From positions 1-64,000 of the forward strand of contig NZ_JAGXJY010000021.1 of NCBI RefSeq assembly GCF_019091085.1: DNA of 64,000 nt, read 5' to 3'. Every line of letters begins with the position of its first letter. Position 1 is the first letter of the stretch. The notes below the pieces were generated by a model. That model was not told where the DNA came from. It searched no databases and saw nothing but the letters and a program-made list of their open reading frames with translations. Source of the stretch: Mesorhizobium sp. GbtcB19. GTDB taxonomy: Bacteria; Pseudomonadota; Alphaproteobacteria; Rhizobiales; Rhizobiaceae. A program made the position numbers and the translations under genes. Shown here one piece after another: positions 52,492 to 62,663 of this stretch.

Positions 52492-53492
52492 GCAATTCCG
52501 CCAACAACGCGCCCGCCGCCCACTCGGCGGGCGCACCGGAGGAGAGCCGTTCCTCCCTTGCGGCTCTCCTCCTCGATCCCTCTTTCTGGGCCGACTGGGC
52601 GTCCGTCGTCGGCCTGGTCGGACTGGTCATCATCTTCGGCATCGCCCAACCGGTCTTCCTCAGCGTCGCCAACCTGCAGGCGTTGCTGTTGGCGGCAGCC
52701 ATCCTGGTGGTGCTGTCGATCGGCCAAACCTTCGTCGTGGCGACATCGGGCATCGACCTGTCGCTGGCGGCGGCGGTCATGCTGGGCGCCGTCATACTTG
52801 GCCTCGTCAATGCCGCCGGCCACGGCATCTTCATCGCTTGCGTGCTTTGCGTGCTGGCCACCAGCGCGCTGGGCTTCTTCAACGGCCTCATCATCACCGC
52901 AGGCAAAATCCCCGATTTCGTGGTGACGCTCGGCACATTGTCCGGCATCACCGGGCTTGGCCTGATCCTGTCGGGCGGCGAGCCGACCATGGTCGGTTCG
53001 ACCTTCCTGCTCAAGCTCGCTTCCGGCTCGTTCGGGCCGTTCGGCTACCCGGTCTGGGTGGCGATCGCGGCCGTCGTCGTGGCCCATGTCGCGCTCTACC
53101 ACACGCGCTTCGGCGTGCACCTGCTCGCTACCGGCGGCCAGACCGAAAGCGCAAGCGCGCTCGGCATCCGCACCGGCCGTGTCAAGATTGCCGCCTACAC
53201 CATTTCGGGCCTCTGCGCCGGCATCGCGGCCATTCTGCTGGTGGCGCGCATCGGCTCGGCCGAGCCGCTGATCAACACCAGCCTGCTGCTGAACTCGGTG
53301 GCCGCGGTGGTGCTGGGCGGCGTCAGCCTGTTCGGCGGCCGCGCCAGCATATTGGGTCCAGCGATCGGCGCGCTGATGCTCACCGCGCTGGTCAACGGGC
53401 TGACGCTGCTCAGCGTCTCGGCCTTCTATCAACCGCTTGCCGTGGGCGCCATCGTGGTGTTGGCGGCGCTGATCATGCGGTACCAGAAATGA
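52488..53492 (+). CDS. Sugar ABC transporter permease (CUT2)
   Basis: A 334-residue inner-membrane permease with eight to ten hydrophobic helices. ATSGIDLSLAAAVMLGAV is the family motif, and LGGVSLFGGRASILGPAIGA is the C-terminal loop of RbsC-type permeases. It uses a GTG start overlapping the binding-protein stop and its own stop overlaps the ATPase start (ATGA). The polar N-terminal ~30 residues (SNSANNAPAAHSAG) are cytoplasmic. Confidence 0.92.
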   Translation: MSNSANNAPAAHSAGAPEESRSSLAALLLDPSFWADWASVVGLVGLVIIFGIAQPVFLSVANLQALLLAAAILVVLSIGQTFVVATSGIDLSLAAAVMLGAVILGLVNAAGHGIFIACVLCVLATSALGFFNGLIITAGKIPDFVVTLGTLSGITGLGLILSGGEPTMVGSTFLLKLASGSFGPFGYPVWVAIAAVVVAHVALYHTRFGVHLLATGGQTESASALGIRTGRVKIAAYTISGLCAGIAAILLVARIGSAEPLINTSLLLNSVAAVVLGGVSLFGGRASILGPAIGALMLTALVNGLTLLSVSAFYQPLAVGAIVVLAALIMRYQK

Positions 53493-54253
53493 GCGCCGTG
53501 CCGCCCTTCTCCGCCTCGGACGCGATCATCGCCTGCCAGGGCCTGAGCAAGCATTTCGGTGGCGTGCGCGCCTTCACCGATGTCGCCTTCCAGGCACGCC
53601 GCGGCGAGGTCACCGCCGTCATCGGCGACAATGGCGCCGGCAAGTCGACGCTGATCCGCTGCCTGGTCGGCGTGCATGTTCCCGATGGCGGCTCTATCGT
53701 CTTCGACGGCCACGAACACCCGTTCTCCAACCCGGACGGCGCGCGCAAGGCCGGCATCGAGACCGTGCACCAGAACCTGGCGCTGATCGACGAACTGACG
53801 GTGGCGCAGAATCTGTTCCTCAACCGCGAGATCGTGCGGCGCATCGGCCCTTTCACGCTTCTCGACCGCAAGGCGATGAGAACACAGGCGCGCGCGATGC
53901 TGTCACGGCTGTCGATCAATGTGCCGTCGATCAACCAGCGTGTGCGCCGCCTGTCGGGCGGCCAAAGGCAGGCCATATCGATCTGCCGCGCCGTCGGCTC
54001 CGGCGCCAAGCTGGTGGTCATGGACGAACCGACGGCGGCGCTCGGCGTGCAGGAAACGGCAAACGTCGAGGCGCTGATCCGACGTCTTCGCGAACAATCG
54101 GTCTCGGTCATCCTGGTCAGCCACAATTTCGATCAGGTGCGCCGCCTGTCGGACCAGATTTGGGTGATGCGCGCGGGCAGGATGGCCGCGACCGTTCGGG
54201 CATCCGAAACATCGGGCAACGAGCTCGTCGCGCTGGTCACCGGCGCGGCGTGA
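53489..54253 (+). CDS. Sugar ABC transporter ATP-binding protein, single domain
   Basis: A 254-residue ABC ATPase with Walker A GDNGAGKST, signature LSGGQRQAISICRA, Walker B LVVMDEPTAALG and switch His in VSHNFDQV. Most CUT2 importers use a fused double ATPase of about 500 residues. Here there is only one domain, as in the FrcA-type fructose importer of Sinorhizobium, so it presumably works as a homodimer. It overlaps the permease stop by four bases and is followed by a strong hairpin. Confidence 0.92.
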   Translation: MSAVPPFSASDAIIACQGLSKHFGGVRAFTDVAFQARRGEVTAVIGDNGAGKSTLIRCLVGVHVPDGGSIVFDGHEHPFSNPDGARKAGIETVHQNLALIDELTVAQNLFLNREIVRRIGPFTLLDRKAMRTQARAMLSRLSINVPSINQRVRRLSGGQRQAISICRAVGSGAKLVVMDEPTAALGVQETANVEALIRRLREQSVSVILVSHNFDQVRRLSDQIWVMRAGRMAATVRASETSGNELVALVTGAA

Positions 54254-54272
54254 TCCGCTTATGAGATCAATG

Positions 54273-54294
54273 GCTGGCCGCCGGCGCGGCCAGC
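54273..54294 (+). terminator. Stem-loop after ABC ATPase gene
   Basis: A GC-rich hairpin with a perfect 9-base-pair stem (GCTGGCCGC/GCGGCCAGC, CGGC loop) between the ATPase stop and the next dehydrogenase gene. There is no T-run behind it, so it may be an attenuator or mRNA-end stabiliser. Confidence 0.65.
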
Positions 54295-54321
54295 ATCGGG
54301 CATAATTCGAAGGAGTTCGCC

Positions 54322-55431
54322 GTGGCACCACTTCGTGTCGGTCTTGTCGGTCTTGGAGAGGTCGCGCAGTCGATCCATCTGCCTGTTCTGGCCGACCAGC
54401 GCGACCGCTGGACGATAGCGGGAGCCTATGATGTCTCGCCCAGCCTGGTGGCGCTCGTCACGTCGGAGTATGCGACGGCGAAAACCTTCGACAGCGCCGA
54501 GGCGCTGATCAATTCGCCCGACATCGACGTGGTGTTCGTGCTCTCGTCCGACGACACCCACGGCCGCTTCGTGCGCGCCGCAATCGAAGCCGACAAGCAC
54601 ATCCTCCTGGAAAAACCCGCCTGCCTCACGGTGCGCGAGATCGACGAATTGCTGGCGCTGATGCCGGCCTACAGGAAGACGCTGTTCGTCGGGTATATGC
54701 GCCGCTACGCGCCGGCCTATCTCAAGGCCAGGGACGAACTACCCGACCACGCCGACATCACCCATGTCCGCATCTTCGACCTGATCTCGGAGGGCCGGCA
54801 TTTCCTGAAGAAGAGCCAGAACGTCCTCTATCCCCGGGATATCGACCCCGCCCTTCTGGCGCACGGCGCCAGGGAGCGGGACGCGCGGATCCGCGAGGTG
54901 GTGGGCGCCGACGCGCCCGCCGATCTGGTGCGCGCCTATCGCGGTCTGACCGCGCTCTCCTCGCACCACATCTCGGCCATGCGCGGGCTGATCGGCGAGC
55001 CGTCACGCGTGATCGCCGCGCACCGGACCAATGGCGGCGCCAACACATCCGTCACCTTCGACTACGGCCATTTCGCCTGTCTCTACGATGCAGTTGTCGA
55101 CGATCTCGGCCTGTTCGACGCCATGATCGAGGTGCGCTCCAACACCAGGCGCGTGCGCATCATCTATGACACGCCCTATATCCGCAGCCTGCCGACCCGG
55201 CTGGAGGTGACCGATGCCGGCCCGCTCGGCCCGGTGACGAAGACGTTCGGGCCGCTCTATGGCGACGCCTTCTCCAACGAGCTCGAGACGTTCCATCGCC
55301 ACATCGTCGAAGGCACCAAGCCGCTCACCGACCTGGCGGACTCGCGCCGCGACCTGGCGCTGATGGCCGAGATCGTCGAGCGGATGAGGCTGAGCGAAAC
55401 CGCCGGCTTTAAAGCCGGATCGGCGATTTAG
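54322..55431 (+). CDS. Gfo/Idh/MocA-family oxidoreductase
   Basis: A 369-residue dehydrogenase-like protein. RVGLVGLGEVAQ is the Rossmann motif, LEKPACLT holds the conserved Lys, and ALSSHHISAMRGLIGEP is the late catalytic region. VGYMRRYAPAYLKARD resembles the MRR-Y block seen in myo-inositol 2-dehydrogenase-like enzymes. It has a GTG start with AAGGAG six bases upstream. It lies just after the importer genes and is probably part of the same transcript despite the hairpin between them. Confidence 0.88.
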   Translation: MAPLRVGLVGLGEVAQSIHLPVLADQRDRWTIAGAYDVSPSLVALVTSEYATAKTFDSAEALINSPDIDVVFVLSSDDTHGRFVRAAIEADKHILLEKPACLTVREIDELLALMPAYRKTLFVGYMRRYAPAYLKARDELPDHADITHVRIFDLISEGRHFLKKSQNVLYPRDIDPALLAHGARERDARIREVVGADAPADLVRAYRGLTALSSHHISAMRGLIGEPSRVIAAHRTNGGANTSVTFDYGHFACLYDAVVDDLGLFDAMIEVRSNTRRVRIIYDTPYIRSLPTRLEVTDAGPLGPVTKTFGPLYGDAFSNELETFHRHIVEGTKPLTDLADSRRDLALMAEIVERMRLSETAGFKAGSAI

Positions 55432-55475
55432 AGGAGCCACTCTCGATGCCGACAAGAGCGAGCGAGCGCAACGGG

Positions 55476-56237
55476 TCAGACATACATCACCCTGGCTCGC
55501 GTCTTCTCGAGCTGGCTCCGTATCGGGCCAGGCAGGCCATCGTCGGTGATCACCACATCGACGCTCGACAGCGAGAATGCCTTGGAAGTGCCGCTGACGC
55601 CCCATTTGCTCGAATCGGCGAGGAGGACGACGCGCCGGCCCATGCGCACGAGGTATCGCTTCGTTCGCGCCATGTCTTCGTTCACATCGACCACATCGAG
55701 CGAAGAGTCGATCGCATGCGCTCCAACAAAAACCTGATGCGCCACCATGCCGCTGAGTGCGGTGTCGGCATCGGTGATCAGCGTGCTCACCGTGTCGGGG
55801 AAGACCCGGCCACCGATCATATGCACGTCGAGCCCGGGACGATGCATCAGATGCTGCACGATGTTCATGCCCGTGGCCGCGACCACGACATTGCTGAGCG
55901 GCGGTAACTGCATGGCGACCTGCATCAGCGTCGAACCGCCGTCGAAGATGACCGATTGGTTGTCTTCGAACAGCTCGACCGCCGCTCGGGCGATGCGTTT
56001 CTTCGCCTCGAGGTTGGTTTGCATCCGCCGGGCGAAGGCGGCGGTGGTGGAATCGGTGGTCCGGGTCACCGCTCCGCCACGGGTCTTGGTCAGCAGTCCC
56101 TTGCGGTCCAGGATCTCGAGGTCGGAGCGCACCGTGACTTCCGACACGCCAAAACCGTCCGACAGGTCCTTCGTGCGAACCTGGCCGCTGCGTTGCACCT
56201 CGCTCAGGATCGATTGGCGTCTCTGCTCCGACAACAT
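55476..56237 (-). CDS. DeoR/GlpR-family transcriptional repressor
   Basis: A 253-residue regulator. The DeoR helix-turn-helix occupies residues ~5-60 (RRQSILSEVQRSGQVRTKDL, FGVSEVTVRSDLEILDRKGLLTKTRGGAV). The sugar-phosphate-sensing domain follows (IFDGGSTLMQVA, VVAATGMNIVQHL, MIGGRV, VGAHAID, VLLADSSKWG). It is divergent from the aldolase-kinase-importer operon, with a perfect palindrome in the gap. DeoR-type repressors are usually released by a phosphorylated intermediate, which fits the PfkB kinase in the operon. The ATG at 56237 was chosen over a TTG at 56264. Confidence 0.9.
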   Translation of the reverse strand: MLSEQRRQSILSEVQRSGQVRTKDLSDGFGVSEVTVRSDLEILDRKGLLTKTRGGAVTRTTDSTTAAFARRMQTNLEAKKRIARAAVELFEDNQSVIFDGGSTLMQVAMQLPPLSNVVVAATGMNIVQHLMHRPGLDVHMIGGRVFPDTVSTLITDADTALSGMVAHQVFVGAHAIDSSLDVVDVNEDMARTKRYLVRMGRRVVLLADSSKWGVSGTSKAFSLSSVDVVITDDGLPGPIRSQLEKTRARVMYV

Positions 56238-56308
56238 TGCCCTGCCCTTGCCTCCCTGCGCCAAAGCAACCGCTCTGGCCTCGGCTCACCTTACCAAAAA
56301 TATGCAAA

Positions 56309-56324
56309 TTCGAAAGCTTTCGAA
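56309..56324. promoter_or_regulatory. Probable DeoR-family operator
   Basis: TTCGAAAGCTTTCGAA is a perfect 16-base palindrome in the gap between the divergent deoR-like gene and the aldolase gene. A further TTTCG half-site lies at 56344-56348. TTTCG repeats are typical of GlpR/DeoR-class binding sites. Confidence 0.72.
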
Positions 56325-56400
56325 AGATTGCTTTTCTTATTTCTTTCGCAAACACTGAGTTCAGGATTTCGAAGTCAAACGATTGGGAAATTTTGCACTC

Positions 56401-57201
56401 ATGAGCCTAGGAACCAAAGTGCGTCTTGCGCGCCTCTTCTCGCATCCATCGGGGAATCTTTTTGGCGGCGCGGTCGACCACTTCGTCGGCTATGGCGACG
56501 TGCGCAAAGGCGGCCTCGCCGACCTGCCGGGCGCGCTGGCGCGAGTCATGGCGGGCAAACCCGATTACGTCAGCATCCAGCCCGGCACGGCGCGCCATCT
56601 GTGGCCGCAATATGCGGGCAAGGCTTCCCTGGTGATCCAGGCGGGCTGCTTCACGCCGGACGATCGCATCAGCGAGTTGATCGCAACGCCCGAGGACGCA
56701 GTGCGCGCCGGCGCCGATGCGCTGGCCGTGGCCATCCCGGTGCGCGGTGCGACCGAAGGCAAATACATTCGCTGGCTGACCGATTCAGTGAATGCGGCGG
56801 CCCGCTACGGCATGCCGGTGGTGGCGCATATCTATCCTCGCGATTTCACCGACGGTGCAAAGATCGTCTTCACCCCCGACGAGATCGCCTATGCGGCGCG
56901 CATCGGCTACGAGTCCGGCGTCGACGTGATCAAGATCGGCTACACTGGCGATTTCGAGTCGTTCCGGGAGACTGTGCGAACCTGCCCGGTGCCGGTCGTC
57001 ATCGCGGGCGGGCCGAAGACCGATACGCTGCTCGGCGCGCTTCAGCAGACGGCGGACGCCATCCGTGCCGGCGCGCGCGGCGCCGTGGTGGGCCGCAATC
57101 TCTGGGGGCATGGCGATCCGCAGAAGGCGGCGCTTGCCTTTCGGGGCGTCATCCATGACGGCCTGTCGGCGCAAGACGCCCTGGCGAAGGCGGGTGCCTG
57201 A
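56401..57201 (+). CDS. Class I aldolase of the DeoC/LsrF (DhnA) family
   Basis: A 266-residue TIM barrel of the DhnA/LsrF/FbaB aldolase group. Family marks are GGAVDHFVGYGDV near the N-terminus, ADALAVAIPVRG, VVAHIYPRDFT, and GVDVIKIGYTGDF containing the probable Schiff-base Lys. VVIAGGPKTDT and GARGAVVGRNLWGH give the phosphate-binding end. It probably cleaves a phosphorylated sugar made by the following PfkB kinase. The ATG at 56401 was preferred to a TTG 18 bases upstream. It begins the operon. Confidence 0.87.
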   Translation: MSLGTKVRLARLFSHPSGNLFGGAVDHFVGYGDVRKGGLADLPGALARVMAGKPDYVSIQPGTARHLWPQYAGKASLVIQAGCFTPDDRISELIATPEDAVRAGADALAVAIPVRGATEGKYIRWLTDSVNAAARYGMPVVAHIYPRDFTDGAKIVFTPDEIAYAARIGYESGVDVIKIGYTGDFESFRETVRTCPVPVVIAGGPKTDTLLGALQQTADAIRAGARGAVVGRNLWGHGDPQKAALAFRGVIHDGLSAQDALAKAGA

Positions 57202-57204
57202 CCG

Positions 57205-58155
57205 ATGCCCACCGTCCCTTCAATCCTCGGCTTCGGCGCTATCGCGATAGACGACATCGTCTATGTCGATCAGCCGTTGTCGGCGGGCAAGGGGAAGGTT
57301 CTGCAAACTACGCGCGCTTTCGGCGGAAATGTCGCGACGGCGCTGGCCGCCGTGGCGCGGCTTGGCGGAAGCGCCGGGTTCATCGGATGGCTGGGCAATG
57401 CGGCGGACGACGCCGTGCTGTGCGATCTCATCGAGAGCGGTGTTGAAACCGCATTCGCGCCGCGCCACCCCGACGCGCGACCGGTGCGTTCGCGCATCAC
57501 CGTCGGCGCGGACGGGGAGCGGTTCATCGCGTATGACGACGAAGCGATGCTGGGCACCGCGCCGGACTTTCCGGACGAGATCCTCAGCCGCGCGACTGTC
57601 CTGATCGTCGACAGCTACGCGATCCGCTCGCTGGATGTCGTGGCCCGGGCGCGCGATCTCGGCCTCGCGATCCTCGGCGACATCGAATGGAGCGCCGGGC
57701 CGGCCACCGATAGGCTGATCGAGCTCTGCGACCATCTCATTCTTCCGCTCGGCTTTGCACGGACGGCAACGGACCGCCGATCGCCCGCCGAGATCCTCGA
57801 TGCATTGTGGTTGCCGTCGCGGACCGCCGTGGTTCTGACCGATGGCGGCAGGGGCGTCTACTATCGCGGCCGCGACGAGACGGGTCTCTGGCACTTGCCT
57901 CCGCAACAGGTTGCCGTCGTCGATTCGACCGGCGCCGGCGATTGCTTCCATGGGGCCTATGCGCACGCATTGACGCGCGGCACCGACATCGCCGGCCGGG
58001 TCGCATTCGCGGCCGCGGCCGCGGCTCTCTCGATCACCGGGCACGGCGGGCGCGAGGCGCTCCCGACCGACGACCAGGTCACGGAACTCCTGGCATCGGC
58101 GAACGCTCCGTCGGCGGCCGAACTCAAATATGCGCAGCGCGATACCGCAACATAG
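57205..58155 (+). CDS. PfkB-family sugar kinase
   Basis: A 316-residue ribokinase-family enzyme. FGGNVATALAAVARLGG is the sugar-binding glycine region and DSTGAGDCFHGAYAHAL the ATP-side signature with the catalytic Asp. It starts three bases after the aldolase stop and is co-transcribed with it. Kinase plus class I aldolase implies a phosphorylate-then-cleave route for the imported sugar, analogous to sulfo-EMP, tagatose or Lsr pathways. The specific substrate is not visible. Confidence 0.9.
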   Translation: MPTVPSILGFGAIAIDDIVYVDQPLSAGKGKVLQTTRAFGGNVATALAAVARLGGSAGFIGWLGNAADDAVLCDLIESGVETAFAPRHPDARPVRSRITVGADGERFIAYDDEAMLGTAPDFPDEILSRATVLIVDSYAIRSLDVVARARDLGLAILGDIEWSAGPATDRLIELCDHLILPLGFARTATDRRSPAEILDALWLPSRTAVVLTDGGRGVYYRGRDETGLWHLPPQQVAVVDSTGAGDCFHGAYAHALTRGTDIAGRVAFAAAAAALSITGHGGREALPTDDQVTELLASANAPSAAELKYAQRDTAT

Positions 58156-58242
58156 CCTGACACTATCCGAGGAATATTTCGCAGGTGACCATAAGCCGAG
58201 GAACTAAAAGAATCAGCGGCTTAGACCTGTGGAGGGAGGAAG

Positions 58243-59388
<1,146 letters not shown>

Positions 59389-59500
59389 CGAATTGCGGCA
59401 AGGCCCGCGGGCGAGGGCGAGGCGCCTGCGAATGACGGCTTCTGAATAAACCAGAATGATCGCCCGCATTGTGCGGCCGATCCCAAAGAAGGAGGAGAAA

Positions 59501-60748
59501 ATGACGTTTCGGATACGACCCGCGATGCTGAAAATGGCCGCGGCCGCATGGCTGCTTGGCGCGACCGGCGCCATGGCGGACACGACGCTGGAATTCACCC
59601 AATGGTGGGAGCCAGAGCTGCCCGCGGGCTCCTTGCGGAAAATCATGGATGATTTCGAGGCCGCGAACCCCGGCATCAAGGTGACGCTGGTCAGCGGCCC
59701 CTATGCGACCACGCGGGACCAGATTTCGGTCGGTGCCGCGACCGGGACGCTGAGCGACGTCGTCGGGCTCGACGGCGCCTGGGTGAACAATCTGAACGCG
59801 CAGAATGCGCTCGCCGACATGAACCCGATGATGGATGCGAGCAAGTTCGACAAAGCCCAAGTCGCGGATATCATCAAGGTGGACGGCAAGGCGGTGATGT
59901 TCCCCGTCGCTTCGTTCGTCTATCCCGTCTTCGTGAATTTGGACCTCGCCGCCCAGGCAGGCGTGACCAAGCTGCCCTCGACCCGCGCGGAGTTCCTCGA
60001 AGCCGCCAAGAAGATGACCCATGCCGACAAGAACCAGTATGGCTGGGTGCTGCCGCTCTCGCTGCAGACGCCATCCGGCGTCCAGAACGACATGATGTCT
60101 TGGGTCTGGGCCTCGGGCCAGTCGATGATGGCTGACGGCAAGCCCGCTCTCGAAGGCAAGCCGGTGGTGGATATGCTCACCTTCGTCAAATCGCTCAATG
60201 ACGCCGGCACCATCTCGCCCGGTATCGCCACCAAGACCGAGCAGGAGAAGGTCGAGGAATTCGTCAACGACCGGGTGGGGATGATGGTCGACTCGCTCGC
60301 GCATGTGAACCTCATCCGCAAGCGCAATCCCAAGCTGAACTTCGACATCATCCCGGTCCCGGTCGTGGAGGGCTATACGGGCAAGCGCGGCCTTCCCTAT
60401 GCCTCCTGGGGCATCGGCATCTCCGCCGGCTCGAAGCATCAGGAAGAGGCCTGGAAGCTCGTCCAGTACCTGATGAGCGAGAAGGTGAACGCCAAGCTGG
60501 TGTCGCTGGCCAACGCCTTCCCAGGTAACGTCAACGCCAAGCCCGACTTCGTGACCTCGGACAAGGCTTTCGGCAAGGCTTTCGAGATCTTCAAGAGCGG
60601 TTACCTCGCCAACGAGTTCACCGGCCTGCCGGTGGCGGAAGACCTGATGACCCAGTTCGACGTCGAAGCACAGAAGATGCTCACCGGCGAGCAGTCTCCG
60701 GAACAGGCGGCCGCTGCCGCCCAGAAGGGCTGGATGGCGAAATTCTGA
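59501..60748 (+). CDS. CUT1 ABC transporter sugar-binding protein
   Basis: A 415-residue extracellular solute-binding protein of family 1. A signal peptide of about 26 residues (MLKMAAAAWLLGATGAMA) precedes DTTLEFTQWWEPELP. The fold marks are DDFEAANPGIKVTLVSGPYA, VFVNLDLAAQAGVTKLPSTRAEFLEAA and GLPYASWGIGISAGSKHQEEAWKLVQYLM. AAGGAGGAGAAA gives a strong ribosome-binding site at 59501. A long hairpin follows the stop, as in the other importer operon. The ligand is an unknown sugar or polyol. Confidence 0.93.
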   Translation: MTFRIRPAMLKMAAAAWLLGATGAMADTTLEFTQWWEPELPAGSLRKIMDDFEAANPGIKVTLVSGPYATTRDQISVGAATGTLSDVVGLDGAWVNNLNAQNALADMNPMMDASKFDKAQVADIIKVDGKAVMFPVASFVYPVFVNLDLAAQAGVTKLPSTRAEFLEAAKKMTHADKNQYGWVLPLSLQTPSGVQNDMMSWVWASGQSMMADGKPALEGKPVVDMLTFVKSLNDAGTISPGIATKTEQEKVEEFVNDRVGMMVDSLAHVNLIRKRNPKLNFDIIPVPVVEGYTGKRGLPYASWGIGISAGSKHQEEAWKLVQYLMSEKVNAKLVSLANAFPGNVNAKPDFVTSDKAFGKAFEIFKSGYLANEFTGLPVAEDLMTQFDVEAQKMLTGEQSPEQAAAAAQKGWMAKF

Positions 60749-60773
60749 TCGGCCTGTTTCGTTGCGATCTTCG

Positions 60774-60807
60774 GCCGGGTGGCCTGATTTCGGTCGGGCC
60801 ACCCGGC
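60774..60807 (+). terminator. Stem-loop between binding-protein and permease genes
   Basis: A perfect 11-base-pair stem (GCCGGGTGGCC at 60774-60784 with GGCCACCCGGC at 60797-60807, 12-base loop) just after the binding-protein stop. It lacks a T-tract, so partial attenuation or 3'-end protection of the binding-protein message is likely. Confidence 0.75.
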
Positions 60808-60884
60808 AACATCGGATCGGCAATTTGAAGATGGACCTGTTTTGAGGCTCCCCTTCCCTTGAAGGCGTATACCATGGTTGGCAG

Positions 60885-61781
60885 ATGACCCAGCAGAAGC
60901 GCTCTCGCCACAGACTGAAACGAGCGGTAGCACCCTATCTCTATCTGTCGCCCTCGCTGGTGATCATCAGCCTGCTGATGTTGCTGCCGATGGCGACGGT
61001 GATCGGCTATTCGTTCCAGAACAGCGCGGTGCTGCGTCGTGACCCGTCCTTTGCCGGACTGAAGCATTATCAGGCGATCTTCGCCGATCCCGTGTTCTGG
61101 GCTTCGCTGTGGCACACGCTCTACTTCACCTGCATGAGCGTCGTCTTCCACATGACCATCGGCATGATCTTCGCGCTCATGCTGAACAGCGACCGCATCA
61201 ATCCGACGCTGCGCAACATCCTACGCGTGCTCTACATATTGCCCTGGCTGTTCACCGCCGTGATCATCGCCGTGATCTGGCGCCTGCTGCTCGAGCCGAA
61301 CGGCGTCGTGAACAGCATTCTCATGCAGATGGGCATCATCGGCTCCAAGATCGAGTGGTTTTCCTCGCCCGAGACCGCGCTGCACGCCGTCACCTTCGCA
61401 AACATCTGGGCGGGCTACCCGCTCTTCATGGTCAGCCTGCTCGCAGGCCTGCAGGGCATTCCCAAGGATTTCTACGAGGCCGCCGATATAGACGGGGCAA
61501 AGGCCTACCAGAAGCTGATCTTCATCACCATTCCGCAGCTGATGCCGATCATCATCAGCATCTCGCTGCTCGACTTCATCTGGACCATGCAGGTCTTCCC
61601 GCTGATCTGGATAACGACGGGCGGCGGCCCGATCTACTCGACCGAGGTGCTCAGCACCTACACCTACAAGCTGGCGTTCTCGAGCTACAACCTGTCCCAG
61701 GCGGCAGCGAGCGCCGTGGTCATCCTGCTGATCTCGCTCGGCCTGACGCTGTTCTACATCCGTTATCAGAAGGCCAGGTAG
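60885..61781 (+). CDS. CUT1 ABC transporter permease (MalF/UgpA type)
   Basis: A 298-residue permease with about six hydrophobic helices and a basic N-terminus (QQKRSRHRLKR). The EAA loop that contacts the ATPase reads YEAADIDGAKAYQKLIFITIPQL. The 136-base gap before it holds the hairpin after the binding-protein gene. The second permease starts five bases after its stop. Confidence 0.93.
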   Translation: MTQQKRSRHRLKRAVAPYLYLSPSLVIISLLMLLPMATVIGYSFQNSAVLRRDPSFAGLKHYQAIFADPVFWASLWHTLYFTCMSVVFHMTIGMIFALMLNSDRINPTLRNILRVLYILPWLFTAVIIAVIWRLLLEPNGVVNSILMQMGIIGSKIEWFSSPETALHAVTFANIWAGYPLFMVSLLAGLQGIPKDFYEAADIDGAKAYQKLIFITIPQLMPIIISISLLDFIWTMQVFPLIWITTGGGPIYSTEVLSTYTYKLAFSSYNLSQAAASAVVILLISLGLTLFYIRYQKAR

Positions 61782-61786
61782 TCACC

Positions 61787-62629
61787 ATGAGGAAAAGGCA
61801 CACGACGAAGGACAGGCTGATCACCGTCGCGCTGCATGTCGCGCTTGCCGCGGGGCTGTTTTTCGCGGCCTTCCCGATCTACTGGATGCTGAGCAGCTCG
61901 TTCAAATCGAACACCGAAATCTTCGCCCTGCCACCGACCATCCTGCCCAAGGCCTTCACGCTGGAAGCGTACGAGGCCATCCTCGGCGATCCGGTCAAGC
62001 TGCGCTTCTTCTTCAACAGCTACTTCGTGGCCGGAGCGGTGACCGTACTGACGGTGCTGATCGCCTTGCTGGCGGCCTATGGGTTCAGCCGCTTCAACTT
62101 CCGCGGCAAGGGCAGCCTGAACACCCTCATCATCAGCACGCAGACGATCCCGCCGATCACGCTTTTGATCCCCTTCTTCGGGCTCGTCGTCTCCTATCGC
62201 ATCTTCGACACCTATATCGCGCTGATCCTGACCTATCTGGTGTTCACCTTGCCCTACGCGATCCTTTTGATGACGGGATATCTGAACACCTTGCCGCGCG
62301 ATCTCGACGAAGCCGTCGCCGTCGACGGCGGCAGCAGCTGGACGGCGCTGTGGCGGGTGATCGTGCCGATCTCGCTGCCCGGCATCGTGGCGACGTCGGT
62401 CTACACTTTCCTCTTGTGCTGGAACGAGTTCCTCTTCGCGCTGACGCTGACCAAGTCGACGTCGATGCGCACCGTCCCGATCGGCATCCAGCTCCTGATG
62501 GGGCAGCACGCCTTCGAGTGGAACCAGATGATGGCGATGAGCGTACTCGGCTCGCTGCCGCTCCTGGTCATCTACCTCGTGGCGCAGAGATTCTTCCTCG
62601 CGGGGATGACAGCGGGCTCCGTGAAGTAG
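61787..62629 (+). CDS. CUT1 ABC transporter permease (MalG/UgpE type)
   Basis: A 280-residue permease with about six helices. FPIYWMLSSSFKSNTEIFALPP is the characteristic MalG N-terminal block and DEAVAVDGGSSWTALWRVIVPISLP is the EAA loop. It ends the DeoR-controlled operon and converges on the helical-repeat gene; the 34-base gap holds short GC-rich complementarity (AGCCCGTTGG against GGAGCGGGCT), possibly a weak bidirectional hairpin. Confidence 0.93.
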   Translation: MRKRHTTKDRLITVALHVALAAGLFFAAFPIYWMLSSSFKSNTEIFALPPTILPKAFTLEAYEAILGDPVKLRFFFNSYFVAGAVTVLTVLIALLAAYGFSRFNFRGKGSLNTLIISTQTIPPITLLIPFFGLVVSYRIFDTYIALILTYLVFTLPYAILLMTGYLNTLPRDLDEAVAVDGGSSWTALWRVIVPISLPGIVATSVYTFLLCWNEFLFALTLTKSTSMRTVPIGIQLLMGQHAFEWNQMMAMSVLGSLPLLVIYLVAQRFFLAGMTAGSVK

Positions 62630-62663
62630 GGCGTCCAGCCCGTTGGAGGGCTGACGGAGCGGG

